DNA of 64,000 bases from Herminiimonas contaminans (GTDB lineage: Bacteria; Pseudomonadota; Gammaproteobacteria; Burkholderiales; Burkholderiaceae_D). Where the stretch lies: positions 434,001-498,000 of the forward strand of contig NZ_JADOEL010000001.1 in assembly GCF_015645465.1 (NCBI RefSeq). The letters are read 5' to 3'. A program made the position numbers and the translations under genes. How positions within the stretch are numbered: position 1 is the first letter of the stretch; the number at the start of each line of letters is the position of its first letter. Under the pieces are notes generated by a model. The model searched no databases. It had not been told where the DNA came from and was given only the letters and a program-made list of their open reading frames with translations. Shown piece by piece: positions 45,598 to 55,939 of the stretch.

Positions 45598-46026
45598 TCA
45601 GGCGCTGCAGTTTGCGTTGCGAACGATAGCCGTACGCAATGCAGGCAGCAAGGCGCGACGCTGCGCCAGTATATCGTCCGCAGTCTGGCGCTGTACTGCT
45701 GCCCAGACGGGACTCGGGAAATGCGCGTCATCGCTAAAGCGTGGGATCAGGTGCCAGTGCAGATGCGGCACCATGTTGCCGAGGCTGGCCAGATTGATTT
45801 TTTCCGCTTGCATCACTTCACGCAAGGCAGATTCAACCTGGCAGACTGTCTTCATCAAAACCGAACGTTGTTCCGGTTGCAGATCCGTCATTTCTGCTAC
45901 GTGCGCATTCCAGATCACGCGACAAAAGCCGGGGTACTGCGCATCGTCTACCAGCACGATGCGCAATTGCTCATTGCGGAACAATACTTCCCCGCCGCCT
46001 TCTTCACATAACTCGCAAGCCGCCAT
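45598..46026 (-). CDS. HIT-family nucleotide hydrolase
   Basis: 142 residues. The histidine triad occurs as HLHWHLIPRF (H-x-H-x-H, about residues 87-96), with the HIT fold strand VLVDDAQYPGFCRVIWNAHV. Cys residues near the start (CELC) are common in this subgroup. HIT proteins cleave or transfer nucleotides from phosphate-linked substrates such as dinucleoside polyphosphates. It starts two bases after the stop of the large oxidoreductase gene, so it is coupled to it. Confidence 0.88.
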   Translation of the reverse strand: MAACELCEEGGGEVLFRNEQLRIVLVDDAQYPGFCRVIWNAHVAEMTDLQPEQRSVLMKTVCQVESALREVMQAEKINLASLGNMVPHLHWHLIPRFSDDAHFPSPVWAAVQRQTADDILAQRRALLPALRTAIVRNANCSA

Positions 46027-46028
46027 CG

Positions 46029-49000
46029 TTACACCAGCACGCGTTCGATACCACCGTTGTTGGCGCGATCGACGTACTCAGGCAACCAGTTAGGTCCGAG
46101 CAAATGCTTGGCCATTTCGACCACGATGTAATCAGCAGTGGTGTCCGAGTCTTCGTTGTAACGCGACAAGCCTTGCAGGCACGACGGGCACGAAGTCAGG
46201 ATTTTGACGTCACCTGTGAAACCATCGCCGCGCAATTTATCCGCGCCCTTGGTCATTTCTTCTTCCTTGCGGAAGCGCACCTGGGTCGAGATATCCGGAC
46301 GCGTCACGGCCAGCGTGCCGGACTCGCCGCAGCAGCGATCATTCTTCTCGATCTTTTGATCGTCTACCGTCGTGATCAAGGCGTTCACCGTTTTCAACGG
46401 ATCCTGCAATTTCATCGGGCTGTGGCAAGGGTCGTGATACATGTAACGCACGCCGTTCACGCCTTCCAGCTTCACGCCTTTTTCCATCAGGTATTCATGG
46501 ATGTCGACGATGCGGCAACCCGGGAAAATTTTCTCGAATTCATAGCCTTGCAACTGATCGTAGCAAGTACCGCAAGAAACGATGACGGTTTTGATATCCA
46601 GGTAATTCAACGTATTCGCCATGCGATGGAACAGCACGCGATTGTCGGTGATGATTTTTTCCGCCTTGTCGTAATTGCCGGAACCACGTTGCGGATAACC
46701 GCAGCACAGGTAACCCGGCGGCAACACGGTTTGCACGCCGACGTTCCACAACATCGCCTGCGTCGCCAGACCTACCTGCGAGAACAGGCGCTCGGAACCG
46801 CAACCCGGGAAATAAAACACGGCTTCGGTATCCATCGTCGTGGTCTTGGGATCACGGATGATAGGTACGACTTTATCGTCTTCGATATCGAGCAAGGCGC
46901 GCGCCGTTTTCTTCGGCAGGTTGCCCGGCATCTTCTTGTTGATGAAGTGGATGACCTGTTCCTTGATAGGCGGCTTGCCGACTGTCGCACGTGGCGCGGA
47001 AGTCTGTTTCTTCGCCAGCTTTTTCAGCACGTCATGACCAAAGCGCTGCGCCTTGTAGCCCCAACCTATCATGACCTGGCGCGTCGCATTGATGGTCGCC
47101 GGATCGGTCGCATTCAGGAAGAACATCGACGCAGCCGTACCCGGATTGAAGGACTTCTTGTTCATCTTGCGCAGCAGGTTGCGCATATTCATAGACACAT
47201 CACCAAAGTCGATATCGACCGGGCAAGGCGTCAGGCATTTGTGGCAAACCGTGCAGTGATCAGCCACGTCTTCGAACTCTTCCCAATGCTTGATCGAGAT
47301 GCCGCGACGGGTCTGCTCTTCATACAGGAAGGCTTCTACCAGCAATGAAGTCGCCAGGATCTTGTTACGTGGCGAGTACAGCAAATTGGCACGCGGTACA
47401 TGCGTCGCACATACCGGTTTGCATTTACCGCAACGCAGGCAATCCTTGACGCTATTGGCTATCGCACCGATATCGCTTTGTTGCATGATCAGCGATTCAT
47501 GGCCCATCAAGCCGAAAGATGGAGTGTAAGCATTGCGCAAATCTGCGCTCAGCTCAGACATATCCATCAGCTTGCCTTTGTTGAAGTGGCCTTCCGGATC
47601 TATGCGTCGTTTGTACGAACGGAAATCGGACAGTTCGGCTTCGGTCAGGAATTCGAGTTTGGTAATACCGATACCATGCTCACCGGAAATCACACCGTTC
47701 AGCGAACGTGCCAGCGCCATGATGCGCGCCACGGCTGCGTGCGCATCCTGCAGCATCTGGTAGTGATCGGAGTTGACCGGAATGTTGGTGTGCACGTTGC
47801 CATCACCTGCGTGCATATGCAGCGCGACGAAGACGCGGCCACGCAATACACGTTTGTGGATGGCAGTAGCTTCATCCAGGATCAGGCGGAACGATGCGCC
47901 GCTGAAAATCTGGCGCAATGGCGCACGGATTTCTGTTTTCCACGACACGCGTATGGTGCGATCCTGGATCACATCGAATACGGTCGCGTCCGGTTGCACC
48001 TGCAAACGCTCTTCGAATACCGGCAAGAGTTTTTCCAGACCCAGCGCGCCCAACTCATCCTTCGCAGTACGCAAAGGTTGGTCGAGGTTATCCAGCATAT
48101 AAGTCCAGCGTGCGGTGGCAGCAGCGATCAGCGCCTCTGCCTGATGCACGCGATCTTCCAGCAATTCGGCGGCTGGAATGTCATCGCCTTCTGCATCATC
48201 GCTCTTGCCCAGTGGCAGATTGCCCTTGGTGAAGAAGGTGTGCAGCTCTTCCAGCAATTGCAGTTTATTGCCTATCGAAAGCTCTACGTTGATGCGTTCT
48301 ATGCCATCCGAATATTCACCCATGCGATCCAGCGGGATCACGACGTCTTCATTGATTTTGAAGGCGTTGGTGTGTTTGGAGATCGCAGCGGTACGCGCAC
48401 GATCGAGCCAGAATTTTTTGCGTGCTTCCGGGCTAACTGCGACGAAGCCTTCGCCAACGCGGGTATTCGCCAGGCGTACGACTTCGGATGCAGCTTGCGC
48501 TACCGCGTTTTCATCGTCACCGACGATATCGCCGAACAAAGCCATCTTCGGCAAGATGCCGCGCTTGGATTTGGTCGCATAGCCGACTGCGCGCAGATAG
48601 CGCTCGTCCAGATGCTCAAGACCGGCCAGGATAGCGCCGCCCTTTTTGGTTTCGGCATCGAGGAAATCCTTGATCTCGACGATGGATGGAATCGCATCGC
48701 GCGAATGGCCGAAGAATTCCAGGCACACGGTACGCGTATGCTTGGGCATCTTGTGCAGAATCCAGCGCGCCGATGTAATCAGGCCATCGCAACCTTCTTT
48801 TTGCACACCCGGCAAACCGGACAGGAATTTATCGGTAACGTCTTTGCCCAGCCCTTCCTTGCGGAAGGTGCGGCCAGCGATTTCCAGCGTCTCGGTCTTG
48901 AATGGCTGGTTGACGCGGCCTTTCTCGGCCGGATGCGTCCATTCCAGCTTGAACTTGGCGACCGGCGCATCATGGATCTTGCCGAGGTTGTGCTCCAGAC

Positions 49001-50027
49001 GTGTGACTTCCAGCCAGTCGCCGTTAGGATCAACCATGCGCCAGCTGGCGAGGTTGTCGAGTGCAGTACCCCACAGCACGGCTTTCTTGCCGCCTGCGTT
49101 CATCGCGATATTGCCGCCTATACACGAAGCTTCGGCCGAGGTCGGATCAACCGCAAACACGAAACCGGCTTTTTCTGCCGCATCAGAAACCCGTTTGGTC
49201 ACGACGCCAGCACCCGAATAAATAGTTGCGTATTCACGGTCTACGCCTGGCAGCATGGTCATTTCAACCGCGCCCAGCGCTTCCAGTTTTTCGGTGTTGA
49301 TAACAGCCGACATCGGCGTCAGCGGTACTGCGCCACCGGTATAACCGGTACCGCCGCCGCGCGGGATGATGGTCAGGCCGAGCTCGATACACGCTTTGAC
49401 CAGGCCAGCCATTTCATCTTCGCTGTCAGGCGTCAACACCACAAACGGATATTCAACGCGCCAGTCGGTAGCGTCGGTCACGTGCGAGACGCGCGACAAG
49501 CCATCAAACTTGATATTGTCTTTTTCGGTATAGCGGCCCAGCACCCGGTTCGCGCGTTTGCGCAAATCGTAAGTACGACGGAATTCTTCGCCAAAGGCAG
49601 TGACTGCCTTGCGCGCCGATTTCAGCAGGGCTTCGACCGCAGCACCGCGACGTGCAGCATTTTCATCAGTCGAGGTAGCCAGGTCGGTAGTGCGACGCTT
49701 TTCGACTTCAACCAGACGGTGGTGCAAGGCATCGATCAAAGCCTGGCGACGCTTGGGATTGTCCAGCAGGTCGTCTTGCAGATAGGGATTGCGTTGCACG
49801 ACCCAGATGTCGCCCAACACTTCGTACAGCATCCGTGCGGAACGACCGGTCTGGCGGGCACCGCGCAGCTCGTCGAGCAGCTGCCATGCATCCTCGCCCA
49901 ACAGGCGAATCACGATTTCGCGGTCGGAAAATGAAGTGTAGTTATAGGGAATTTCACGCAAGCGGGTAGGCACGGCACCGCCAGGGCCATCCGCCAGAAG
50001 GTTCTGTATTTGTACTGGGGCGTTCAT
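46029..50027 (-). CDS. DUF3683-containing FAD / 4Fe-4S oxidoreductase (D-lactate dehydrogenase-like)
   Basis: 1332 residues from ATG 50027 (an in-frame start 19 codons earlier is less likely). Parts in order: DUF3683 region (about 1-190), FAD-binding PCMH-type domain with [11 protein letters not shown] at 222-232 and [22 protein letters not shown]-oxidase C-terminal domain (about 560-850, [22 protein letters not shown]), two 4Fe-4S clusters (CLRCGKC 863-869, CTVCHKC 925-931), then two cysteine-rich CCG domains (CCG at 1108 and 1232). It probably oxidises a 2-hydroxy acid such as D-lactate and passes electrons onward through its Fe-S part. Glycolate oxidase and Dld3-type proteins split these functions between subunits; here they are fused. 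Confidence 0.9.
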   Translation of the reverse strand: MNAPVQIQNLLADGPGGAVPTRLREIPYNYTSFSDREIVIRLLGEDAWQLLDELRGARQTGRSARMLYEVLGDIWVVQRNPYLQDDLLDNPKRRQALIDALHHRLVEVEKRRTTDLATSTDENAARRGAAVEALLKSARKAVTAFGEEFRRTYDLRKRANRVLGRYTEKDNIKFDGLSRVSHVTDATDWRVEYPFVVLTPDSEDEMAGLVKACIELGLTIIPRGGGTGYTGGAVPLTPMSAVINTEKLEALGAVEMTMLPGVDREYATIYSGAGVVTKRVSDAAEKAGFVFAVDPTSAEASCIGGNIAMNAGGKKAVLWGTALDNLASWRMVDPNGDWLEVTRLEHNLGKIHDAPVAKFKLEWTHPAEKGRVNQPFKTETLEIAGRTFRKEGLGKDVTDKFLSGLPGVQKEGCDGLITSARWILHKMPKHTRTVCLEFFGHSRDAIPSIVEIKDFLDAETKKGGAILAGLEHLDERYLRAVGYATKSKRGILPKMALFGDIVGDDENAVAQAASEVVRLANTRVGEGFVAVSPEARKKFWLDRARTAAISKHTNAFKINEDVVIPLDRMGEYSDGIERINVELSIGNKLQLLEELHTFFTKGNLPLGKSDDAEGDDIPAAELLEDRVHQAEALIAAATARWTYMLDNLDQPLRTAKDELGALGLEKLLPVFEERLQVQPDATVFDVIQDRTIRVSWKTEIRAPLRQIFSGASFRLILDEATAIHKRVLRGRVFVALHMHAGDGNVHTNIPVNSDHYQMLQDAHAAVARIMALARSLNGVISGEHGIGITKLEFLTEAELSDFRSYKRRIDPEGHFNKGKLMDMSELSADLRNAYTPSFGLMGHESLIMQQSDIGAIANSVKDCLRCGKCKPVCATHVPRANLLYSPRNKILATSLLVEAFLYEEQTRRGISIKHWEEFEDVADHCTVCHKCLTPCPVDIDFGDVSMNMRNLLRKMNKKSFNPGTAASMFFLNATDPATINATRQVMIGWGYKAQRFGHDVLKKLAKKQTSAPRATVGKPPIKEQVIHFINKKMPGNLPKKTARALLDIEDDKVVPIIRDPKTTTMDTEAVFYFPGCGSERLFSQVGLATQAMLWNVGVQTVLPPGYLCCGYPQRGSGNYDKAEKIITDNRVLFHRMANTLNYLDIKTVIVSCGTCYDQLQGYEFEKIFPGCRIVDIHEYLMEKGVKLEGVNGVRYMYHDPCHSPMKLQDPLKTVNALITTVDDQKIEKNDRCCGESGTLAVTRPDISTQVRFRKEEEMTKGADKLRGDGFTGDVKILTSCPSCLQGLSRYNEDSDTTADYIVVEMAKHLLGPNWLPEYVDRANNGGIERVLV

Positions 50028-50168
50028 CAGTGGGTCAATTGAATTAACGCTAAATACGCATTTTAGCTGATTGCGCTGCAACACGCCCGACAGACGTGCA
50101 TGGCAGAAAAGGGAAAAATGATGGGCTGATCCGTATGAGCAGGGGTAAAAAGCGAGAAATCCGGCGTT

Positions 50169-50657
50169 TTAAAAGACATTCGCCAAATAATGCCAAAAAC
50201 CATCAGGTATATAGAGCAGCAGCCAGGTCATGGTCAGGTAGCGCAGGAATTTGCCTATCGCCATATAGAGTACGCACGGCCAGAACGGCAATTTGAGCCA
50301 TCCGGCCAGCAGGCACAGCGGGTCGCCTATGCCCGGCAGCCAGGCCAGCAGCATGGTTTTGGCGCCGAAACGCTGCAACCAGCCAAACCAGCGGGTTTCC
50401 CTTTCCTTGGCAAATACCTGCTTCGCACCCCGCCCCATCCAGTAATTGACCACACCGCCCAGGGTATTCCCGGCCGTGGCCACCAGCAAAACCGGCCAGA
50501 ACAGGGCAGCATTTGCCTTGACGACCGCAAAGACGGCCGGCTCCGAGCCCAGCGGCAGCAGGGTCGCAGAGACAAAGCTGATGAGAAAGACTGAAAGCAG
50601 GCCGACTTCAGGTGCGGCCAGCGTCGTTAGCACCCACTGGACAGCGGTCTCAACCAT
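50169..50657 (-). CDS. YqaA-family (SNARE-associated/VTT domain) membrane protein
   Basis: 162 residues. Hydrophobic segments and the conserved pattern FVSATLLPLGSEPAVF, GNTLGGVVNYWMGRGAK and LLAWLPGIGDPLCLLAGWLKLPF are typical of YqaA, a small relative of DedA proteins. These are inner-membrane proteins probably involved in lipid or ion homeostasis. It is divergent from ilvA across a 200-bp region that carries a 26-bp palindrome. Confidence 0.88.
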   Translation of the reverse strand: MVETAVQWVLTTLAAPEVGLLSVFLISFVSATLLPLGSEPAVFAVVKANAALFWPVLLVATAGNTLGGVVNYWMGRGAKQVFAKERETRWFGWLQRFGAKTMLLAWLPGIGDPLCLLAGWLKLPFWPCVLYMAIGKFLRYLTMTWLLLYIPDGFWHYLANVF

Positions 50658-50728
50658 GCATCACGCGTATCAGCAAATTCAAGGGCAATAGATTCAAATC
50701 GCAGGCTCATTCATATTGAGTGAAAGAA

Positions 50729-50754
50729 AGCTATATCAGCATGCTGATATAGCT
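50729..50754. promoter_or_regulatory. 26-bp perfect palindrome between yqaA-like gene and ilvA
   Basis: The left half is AGCTATATCAGCA and the right half is its exact reverse complement, with no spacer. Position is 72 bp before the yqaA-like start and 104 bp before ilvA. It could be an operator for a dimeric regulator or a cruciform-forming site. No T-run adjoins, so it is not a normal terminator. Confidence 0.6.
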
Positions 50755-50804
50755 AGAACGCATCTCACGGATATTTGTGAAATGAGTTCTTAAACGCCGT
50801 CCAT

Positions 50805-50810
50805 TATAAT
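50805..50810 (+). promoter_or_regulatory. Likely -10 element of ilvA
   Basis: TATAAT within CCATTATAATGATG, 48 bp before the ilvA ATG. A clear -35 at 17 bp was not found. Confidence 0.45.
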
Positions 50811-50857
50811 GATGTGCTGCGCCGCACGAAGACTAACCCTGTTTTCACAGCGCGCCC

Positions 50858-52396
50858 ATGATATTGAATCCTATGACTACCGACTATTTGAAGAAAGTTT
50901 TAACCGCGCGCGTCTACGATGTCGCCGTGGAATCCCCACTCGAGCTGGCACCAACGCTGTCGCAGCGTGTGGGCAATCAGATTTACTTCAAACGCGAAGA
51001 CATACAAAGCGTGTTCAGCTTCAAGCTGCGCGGTGCCTACAACAAGATGGCACACCTGCCACCAGCGCAAATGAAGCGCGGCGTCATTTGCGCATCGGCT
51101 GGCAATCACGCCCAGGGCGTGGCACTGTCCGCCACCAAACTCGGGTGCCGTGCCGTGATTGTGATGCCGACCACGACTCCATCGGTCAAGGTGGAAGCAG
51201 TTAAAGCACGTGGCGGTGAAGTCGTGCTGTTCGGCGATTCGTATTCCGATGCTTACCAGCATGCGCTGACACTGGAAAAGAAACTCAAGCTGACCTTTGT
51301 CCACCCATTTGACGATCCGGACGTGATCGCAGGACAAGGCACCATCGGCATGGAAATCCTGCGCCAGCACGCTGGCCCCATCCATGCGATTTTTGTTCCT
51401 ATCGGCGGTGGCGGCCTGATCGCCGGTGTAGCCGCTTATGTCAAAGCCGTGCGTCCGGAAATCAAAGTCATAGGTGTACAGACTTCGGATTCCGATGCGA
51501 TGGCGCGCAGCCTGCAAGCCGGACGACGTATCACTTTGCCGGATGTCGGCCTGTTCGCCGACGGTACTGCGGTCAAGCTGGTGGGTGAAGAAACCTTCCG
51601 TCTCGCGAAGCAATATGTAGATGAAGTCATCGTGGTCGATACCAATGAAGTATGCACCGCGATCAAGGATGTATTCCAGGACACGCGCAGCATCCTTGAG
51701 CCATCCGGCGCGCTTGCTGTCGCCGGTGCCAAGGCTTATATAGAACGTGCCCGCGCCAGCAAGAAGCCATTGAAGAATGAAACCCTGGTTACGGTTGCCA
51801 GCGGCGCGAATATGAATTTCGACCGCCTGCGCTTCGTCGCTGAAATGGCCGACGTCGGCACCGCACGCGAAGGTGTATTCGCCGTCACCATCCCGGAAGA
51901 ACGCGGCAGCTTCAAGCGCTTCTGCGAACTGATCGGCCCGCGTAACGTCACTGAATTCAACTACCGCATCAGCGATGACAAACTGGCGCACATCTTCGTC
52001 GGCATGCAAATCGCGGACCGTGATGAAGCCGGGAAAATCACCAAGCTATTTGAAAAGCATGGCTTCAAGACACTGGACCTGACGCATGACGAATTGGCGA
52101 AAGGCCATATCCGCCATCTGGTCGGCGGTAAGAGCGAACTCACGCAGGACGAGATCCTGTATCGCTTTGAATTCCCGGAGCGTCCGGGCGCACTCATGCG
52201 CTTCCTCGACAGCGTGGCACCAAACTGGAATATCAGCCTGTTCCACTACCGCAATCAGGGCGGCGATGTAGGCCGCATCCTGGTCGGTTTGCAAGTACCG
52301 AAGAAAGAAATGAAAACCTTCCGCACTTCGCTTGCAGGTCTCGGTTATCGCCACTGGGATGAGACCGACAACCCTGTGTATAAATTGTTTTTGTAA
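50858..52396 (+). CDS. ilvA: Threonine ammonia-lyase, biosynthetic
   Basis: 512 residues, matching E. coli IlvA (514). The PLP lysine is K56 in VFSFKLRGAYNKM; SAGNHAQGVALSA and the phosphate loop PIGGGGLIAG are present. Two ACT-like regulatory domains follow (VFAVTIPEERGSFKRFCELI and YRFEFPERPGALMRFLDSV), which identify the isoleucine-inhibited biosynthetic form. It turns threonine into 2-oxobutanoate for isoleucine. Another ATG five codons in could be the real start. queF follows 12 bp after the stop. Confidence 0.95.
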   Translation: MILNPMTTDYLKKVLTARVYDVAVESPLELAPTLSQRVGNQIYFKREDIQSVFSFKLRGAYNKMAHLPPAQMKRGVICASAGNHAQGVALSATKLGCRAVIVMPTTTPSVKVEAVKARGGEVVLFGDSYSDAYQHALTLEKKLKLTFVHPFDDPDVIAGQGTIGMEILRQHAGPIHAIFVPIGGGGLIAGVAAYVKAVRPEIKVIGVQTSDSDAMARSLQAGRRITLPDVGLFADGTAVKLVGEETFRLAKQYVDEVIVVDTNEVCTAIKDVFQDTRSILEPSGALAVAGAKAYIERARASKKPLKNETLVTVASGANMNFDRLRFVAEMADVGTAREGVFAVTIPEERGSFKRFCELIGPRNVTEFNYRISDDKLAHIFVGMQIADRDEAGKITKLFEKHGFKTLDLTHDELAKGHIRHLVGGKSELTQDEILYRFEFPERPGALMRFLDSVAPNWNISLFHYRNQGGDVGRILVGLQVPKKEMKTFRTSLAGLGYRHWDETDNPVYKLFL

Positions 52397-52408
52397 AAAG
52401 TTATCGTC

Positions 52409-53248
52409 ATGAGCACTTCATCCACACCAGACGCGTCGCCGCTGGGCAAGCCATCGGTTTACCAGACCCAGTACGATCCGTCGCTACTGTTCCCGATACC
52501 ACGCCAGGGCAAGCGCGATGAACTGGGTTTGTCCGGCGACCTGCCTTTCTTTGGTGTCGATATCTGGAATGCCTATGAATTGTCGTGGCTGAATATGCGC
52601 GGCAAGCCGCAAGTGGCAATCGCACGCATCATGGCACCGGCCGATTCGCCTAACATCATCGAATCGAAATCGTTCAAGCTTTATCTGAATTCATTTAACC
52701 AGACCAAGCTGGGCGGCACGGACGCCTTGCTGGAGTTATTGCGCGCAGATTTGTCGGCAGGCTTTGGTGCACCTGTACAGATCTCACTGACATTGCCGGA
52801 AGACTTCAGCAAGATCAGCATCGGTGAGCTCGATGGAGTCTTGCTGGACAGACTGGACATAGAAGTAAACGACTACACGCCGGATCCTTCGCTGCTGCAA
52901 GCCGCACATGATGAAGCGCCAGTGGAAGAAACCCTGTTGTCCAATTTGCTGAAATCGAATTGCCTGGTCACCGGCCAGCCGGACTGGGGCAGCGTGCAAA
53001 TCCATTACGTGGGACCGCAGATTAATCAGGCCGGCTTGCTGCACTACCTGATAGGTTTCCGCGAACACAACGAATTCCATGAACAATGCGTAGAACGTAT
53101 CTTTATGGACATTTTGCGTCAGTGCAAACCGCAAAAACTTGCTGTTTATGCACGCTATACCCGTCGCGGCGGTCTCGACATCAACCCGTGGCGCAGCAAT
53201 TTCAGCACTGGCAAACCGCCGTCTAACGCCCGTAACGCAAGGCAGTAA
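52409..53248 (+). CDS. queF: NADPH-dependent 7-cyano-7-deazaguanine reductase
   Basis: 279 residues, close to E. coli QueF (282), the long two-domain type. The active site is conserved as [13 protein letters not shown] (Cys and Asp seven apart, matching C190/D197). The N-terminal half has [15 protein letters not shown] and the C-terminal half [19 protein letters not shown]. It reduces preQ0 to preQ1 in queuosine tRNA modification. Probably cotranscribed with ilvA. Confidence 0.95.
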   Translation: MSTSSTPDASPLGKPSVYQTQYDPSLLFPIPRQGKRDELGLSGDLPFFGVDIWNAYELSWLNMRGKPQVAIARIMAPADSPNIIESKSFKLYLNSFNQTKLGGTDALLELLRADLSAGFGAPVQISLTLPEDFSKISIGELDGVLLDRLDIEVNDYTPDPSLLQAAHDEAPVEETLLSNLLKSNCLVTGQPDWGSVQIHYVGPQINQAGLLHYLIGFREHNEFHEQCVERIFMDILRQCKPQKLAVYARYTRRGGLDINPWRSNFSTGKPPSNARNARQ

Positions 53249-53266
53249 GCACGATGTAAGTTCCAT

Positions 53267-53293
53267 GGATGAAGCTATTTATATGCTTCATCC
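53267..53293. repeat. Hairpin after queF
   Basis: GGATGAAGC and GCTTCATCC form a perfect 9-bp stem around a nine-base AT loop, 18 bp after the queF stop. No T-run follows, so it is an unusual terminator at best, or a 3'-end stabiliser. Confidence 0.55.
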
Positions 53294-53450
53294 GGGCTTA
53301 ACGTATCAGTTGGCTTGTGGTCTAATCGATCTATCAGAAAACAGCAATAACTATGGCAAGTCGCATTAAAAAGGTGCGTCTTATCTGCAACAGACGGGTC
53401 GGCACCGGCCCAGCTTTCCCGATTCAGGCCCTATCGCCATCGAATAGGCC

Positions 53451-53456
53451 TATAAT
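53451..53456 (+). promoter_or_regulatory. Possible -10 element of ptsN
   Basis: TATAAT 34 bp before the ptsN start. No clear -35. An AGGCC...AGGCC direct repeat flanks the region just upstream. Confidence 0.35.
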
Positions 53457-53489
53457 TCCTCGCAGAGTCCTTTTTTTGTGCGTCGCACC

Positions 53490-53963
53490 ATGAACCATTT
53501 AAGTCAGATTCTCCCCCCTGCCAACGTAGTACTTGATCTGGATGTCTCCAGTAAAAAACGTACGTTCGAACAGGTAGGTTTAATTTTCGAAAACAACTGT
53601 GGCATTGCCCGTTCCGTCGTCTCCGACAATCTGTTCGCGCGCGAACGTCTGGGTTCGACCGGCCTCGGCCATGGCGTTGCCGTGCCTCACGGTCGCATCA
53701 AAGGTTTGAAAGCACCATTGGCAGCTTTCGTGCGCCTGGCGCAGCCGATTCCGTTTGAGTCGCCTGACGGACAGCCGGTAAATCTGCTGATTTTCCTGTT
53801 GATCCCGGATCACGTGACGCAACAGCATCTGGAAATCCTGTCCGAACTGGCAGAAATGTTTTCCGATGAAGCGTTCCGTAATTTGCTGGCCAGCACAGAA
53901 GATCCGGCGGCAGTCCATGCACGCCTGATTACCTGGCAGCCTAGCCTGCAAAGCACCAACTAA
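53490..53963 (+). CDS. ptsN: Nitrogen-PTS EIIA-type regulatory protein
   Basis: 157 residues from ATG 53490 (a GTG four codons upstream is in frame). The EIIA fold carries the phosphorylated H67 in [13 protein letters not shown], with [10 protein letters not shown] before it and [15 protein letters not shown] after. It relays phosphate from HPr-like donors and tunes nitrogen, potassium and carbon metabolism. It is followed by hprK and rapZ, the standard cluster in betaproteobacteria, but rpoN and the ribosome hibernation factor gene that often precede it are absent here. Confidence 0.93.
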   Translation: MNHLSQILPPANVVLDLDVSSKKRTFEQVGLIFENNCGIARSVVSDNLFARERLGSTGLGHGVAVPHGRIKGLKAPLAAFVRLAQPIPFESPDGQPVNLLIFLLIPDHVTQQHLEILSELAEMFSDEAFRNLLASTEDPAAVHARLITWQPSLQSTN

Positions 53964-54013
53964 TCCGCCGCGCCTTTCCACGGCGCGCATCCTGTCCTGT
54001 CAGCATCCACAAC

Positions 54014-54955
54014 ATGCCACTACCGACACCGCTCTCTGTCCAGCAAATTTACGACGATAACCGTGAAACCCTGCAACTCGGATGGTTTGCGGGCTTCCCC
54101 GGTGGTGAGCGCCTGATTTCCGGCGATGCGACTTCGGCCGCAGACCAGGTGGGTCACTTGAACCTGATCCACCCCGGTCGTATCCAGGTTTTCGGTCATC
54201 AGGAAGTCGAGTACTACCAGCGTCTGTCCGATAACGGACGCGCCCACCATACCGCCGAACTGGTCGCTGGCGAGCCACCCGCCTTCATCATTGCGCAGGG
54301 CCTGGAAACACCGGCCGACATCATGGCGATTTGCGACGATAAAAACATTCCATTGTTTTCGACGCCGCTGCCTGCCGCGCAAGTGATCGATTACCTGCGC
54401 GTGTATCTGTCGAAAAAGCTGGCGCAGCGCATCACGATGCACGGTGTATTCATGGACGTGCTGGGTGTCGGCGTACTGATCACCGGCGAATCCGGCCTAG
54501 GTAAAAGCGAACTGGGTCTGGAACTGATTTCACGCAATCATGGCCTGGTGGCCGATGACGCAGTCGAGTTCGCGCGCATCGCGCCGCACATGATAGAAGG
54601 CCGCTGTCCGCCACTGCTGCAAAACCTGCTGGAAGTACGCGGCCTCGGCTTGCTCGATATCCGCACCATCTTTGGTGAAACCGCAGTGCGCCGCAAAATG
54701 CGCCTGAAGCTGATCGTGCACCTGGTTCGTCGCAGCACGTTGGAAGAAAGTTACGAGCGCCTGCCGCTGCCATCGCAGAGCGAAGAAATCCTCGGCCTCT
54801 CGATACGCAAAGTCGTGATCCCGGTCGAAGCCGGTCGAAATCTGGCGGTGCTGCTGGAAGCAGCGGTACGCAATACCATCCTGCAATTGCGCGGCATAGA
54901 CACCCTGAAAGACTTCATGGTGCGCCAGCAAAAAGCGATGGAAAGCGACGAATAA
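54014..54955 (+). CDS. hprK: HPr kinase/phosphorylase
   Basis: 313 residues. An N-terminal domain (about 1-130) is followed by the catalytic domain with Walker A GESGLGKS (158-165), [11 protein letters not shown], and the HprK signature [21 protein letters not shown] near 207-227. It phosphorylates or dephosphorylates HPr on serine. Length fits the family. It lies between ptsN and rapZ. Confidence 0.94.
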   Translation: MPLPTPLSVQQIYDDNRETLQLGWFAGFPGGERLISGDATSAADQVGHLNLIHPGRIQVFGHQEVEYYQRLSDNGRAHHTAELVAGEPPAFIIAQGLETPADIMAICDDKNIPLFSTPLPAAQVIDYLRVYLSKKLAQRITMHGVFMDVLGVGVLITGESGLGKSELGLELISRNHGLVADDAVEFARIAPHMIEGRCPPLLQNLLEVRGLGLLDIRTIFGETAVRRKMRLKLIVHLVRRSTLEESYERLPLPSQSEEILGLSIRKVVIPVEAGRNLAVLLEAAVRNTILQLRGIDTLKDFMVRQQKAMESDE

Positions 54956-55024
54956 TCCCTCGGCAAGCTGAAGCAGAATTTTCGCGACGGCACCTTAGTC
55001 GTGTGCTTGGGGTATCATCAAGCT

Positions 55025-55888
55025 ATGCGCATTATTCTCATCACCGGAATCTCCGGATCCGGCAAATCAGTCGGACTGACCTCCCTCGAAGACGCTGGTT
55101 ATTTCTGTGTCGACAACCTCCCGCCTACCCTGTTGCGGGCGCTGGTTGCTACGCGCCAGGAAGAGCATGCGGACAAACTCGCAGTAGCGATGGACGCACG
55201 CAGTGCCAGCTCGCTCATGGGCTTGCCTGCCGATATCTCATGGCTGCAAAACCAGGGACATGAAGTCAAAGTCCTGTTCCTCACGGCGAAGACCGATTCA
55301 CTGATCGCGCGTTTTTCCGAAACCCGGCGCAGCCACCCACTGTCGCATCGCGGTTTCAGCAGCAGCGCAGCAGAAGATCGCCGCACACTGACCGAATGCA
55401 TACGCGAAGAACGCGAAATGCTGTCCGGTGTCGAAGAAGTCAGCCATGTTATCGATACCTCGGGCATGAGCGCGAATAAATTACGCGGCTGGATCAAGGC
55501 GCTGATCGAAAGTGATCACTCGCCACTAACCGTATTGTTTGAATCTTTTGCTTTCAAATTCGGTGTACCGCTGGATGCCGACCTGGTATTTGATGTGCGC
55601 ATGCTGCCGAATCCACACTACGACACGCAATTACGCCCGTTAACCGGACGTGATGCGCCGGTGCAGGCCTTTTTGCAGGCACAGCCGGATGCCACTGCCT
55701 TGCTGGCAGATATACGCGGCTTCGTCGAAAAATGGCTGCCTGCGTTCAAGAAGGATAATCGCAGCTACCTGACTGTCGCCATCGGTTGCACCGGCGGCCA
55801 GCATCGCTCGGTGTATATGGTGGAGCAACTGGCCGCCCATTTCCGTGCGCACGAACACGTCATCCTCAGGCATCGCGAACTAGACTGA
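55025..55888 (+). CDS. rapZ: RNase adapter protein RapZ
   Basis: 287 residues from ATG 55025 (an earlier in-frame start lacks support). Walker A GISGSGKS is at 8-15, and the family blocks [46 protein letters not shown] and [16 protein letters not shown] are present. In E. coli RapZ guides RNase E to the sRNA GlmZ and controls glucosamine-6-phosphate synthesis; in betaproteobacteria the target may differ. Confidence 0.94.
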   Translation: MRIILITGISGSGKSVGLTSLEDAGYFCVDNLPPTLLRALVATRQEEHADKLAVAMDARSASSLMGLPADISWLQNQGHEVKVLFLTAKTDSLIARFSETRRSHPLSHRGFSSSAAEDRRTLTECIREEREMLSGVEEVSHVIDTSGMSANKLRGWIKALIESDHSPLTVLFESFAFKFGVPLDADLVFDVRMLPNPHYDTQLRPLTGRDAPVQAFLQAQPDATALLADIRGFVEKWLPAFKKDNRSYLTVAIGCTGGQHRSVYMVEQLAAHFRAHEHVILRHRELD

Positions 55889-55939
55889 TCATATTTCTGT
55901 CCAAGCGGTATCAGCCTCTACCCCGAACACCCATTTCTC

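Noticed and set aside
47400-49934. 844-residue open frame on the plus strand opposite the FAD/Fe-S oxidoreductase
   Set aside because: It is the antisense of a well-supported coding gene, has His/Arg/Gln-rich composition with no family features, and reflects codon bias.
50900-52009. 369-residue open frame opposite ilvA
   Set aside because: Antisense shadow of ilvA.
53353-53499. Short basic frame beginning MASRIKKVRL before ptsN
   Set aside because: Only about 46 codons, overlaps the ptsN start and promoter-like sequence, and resembles nothing I recognise.
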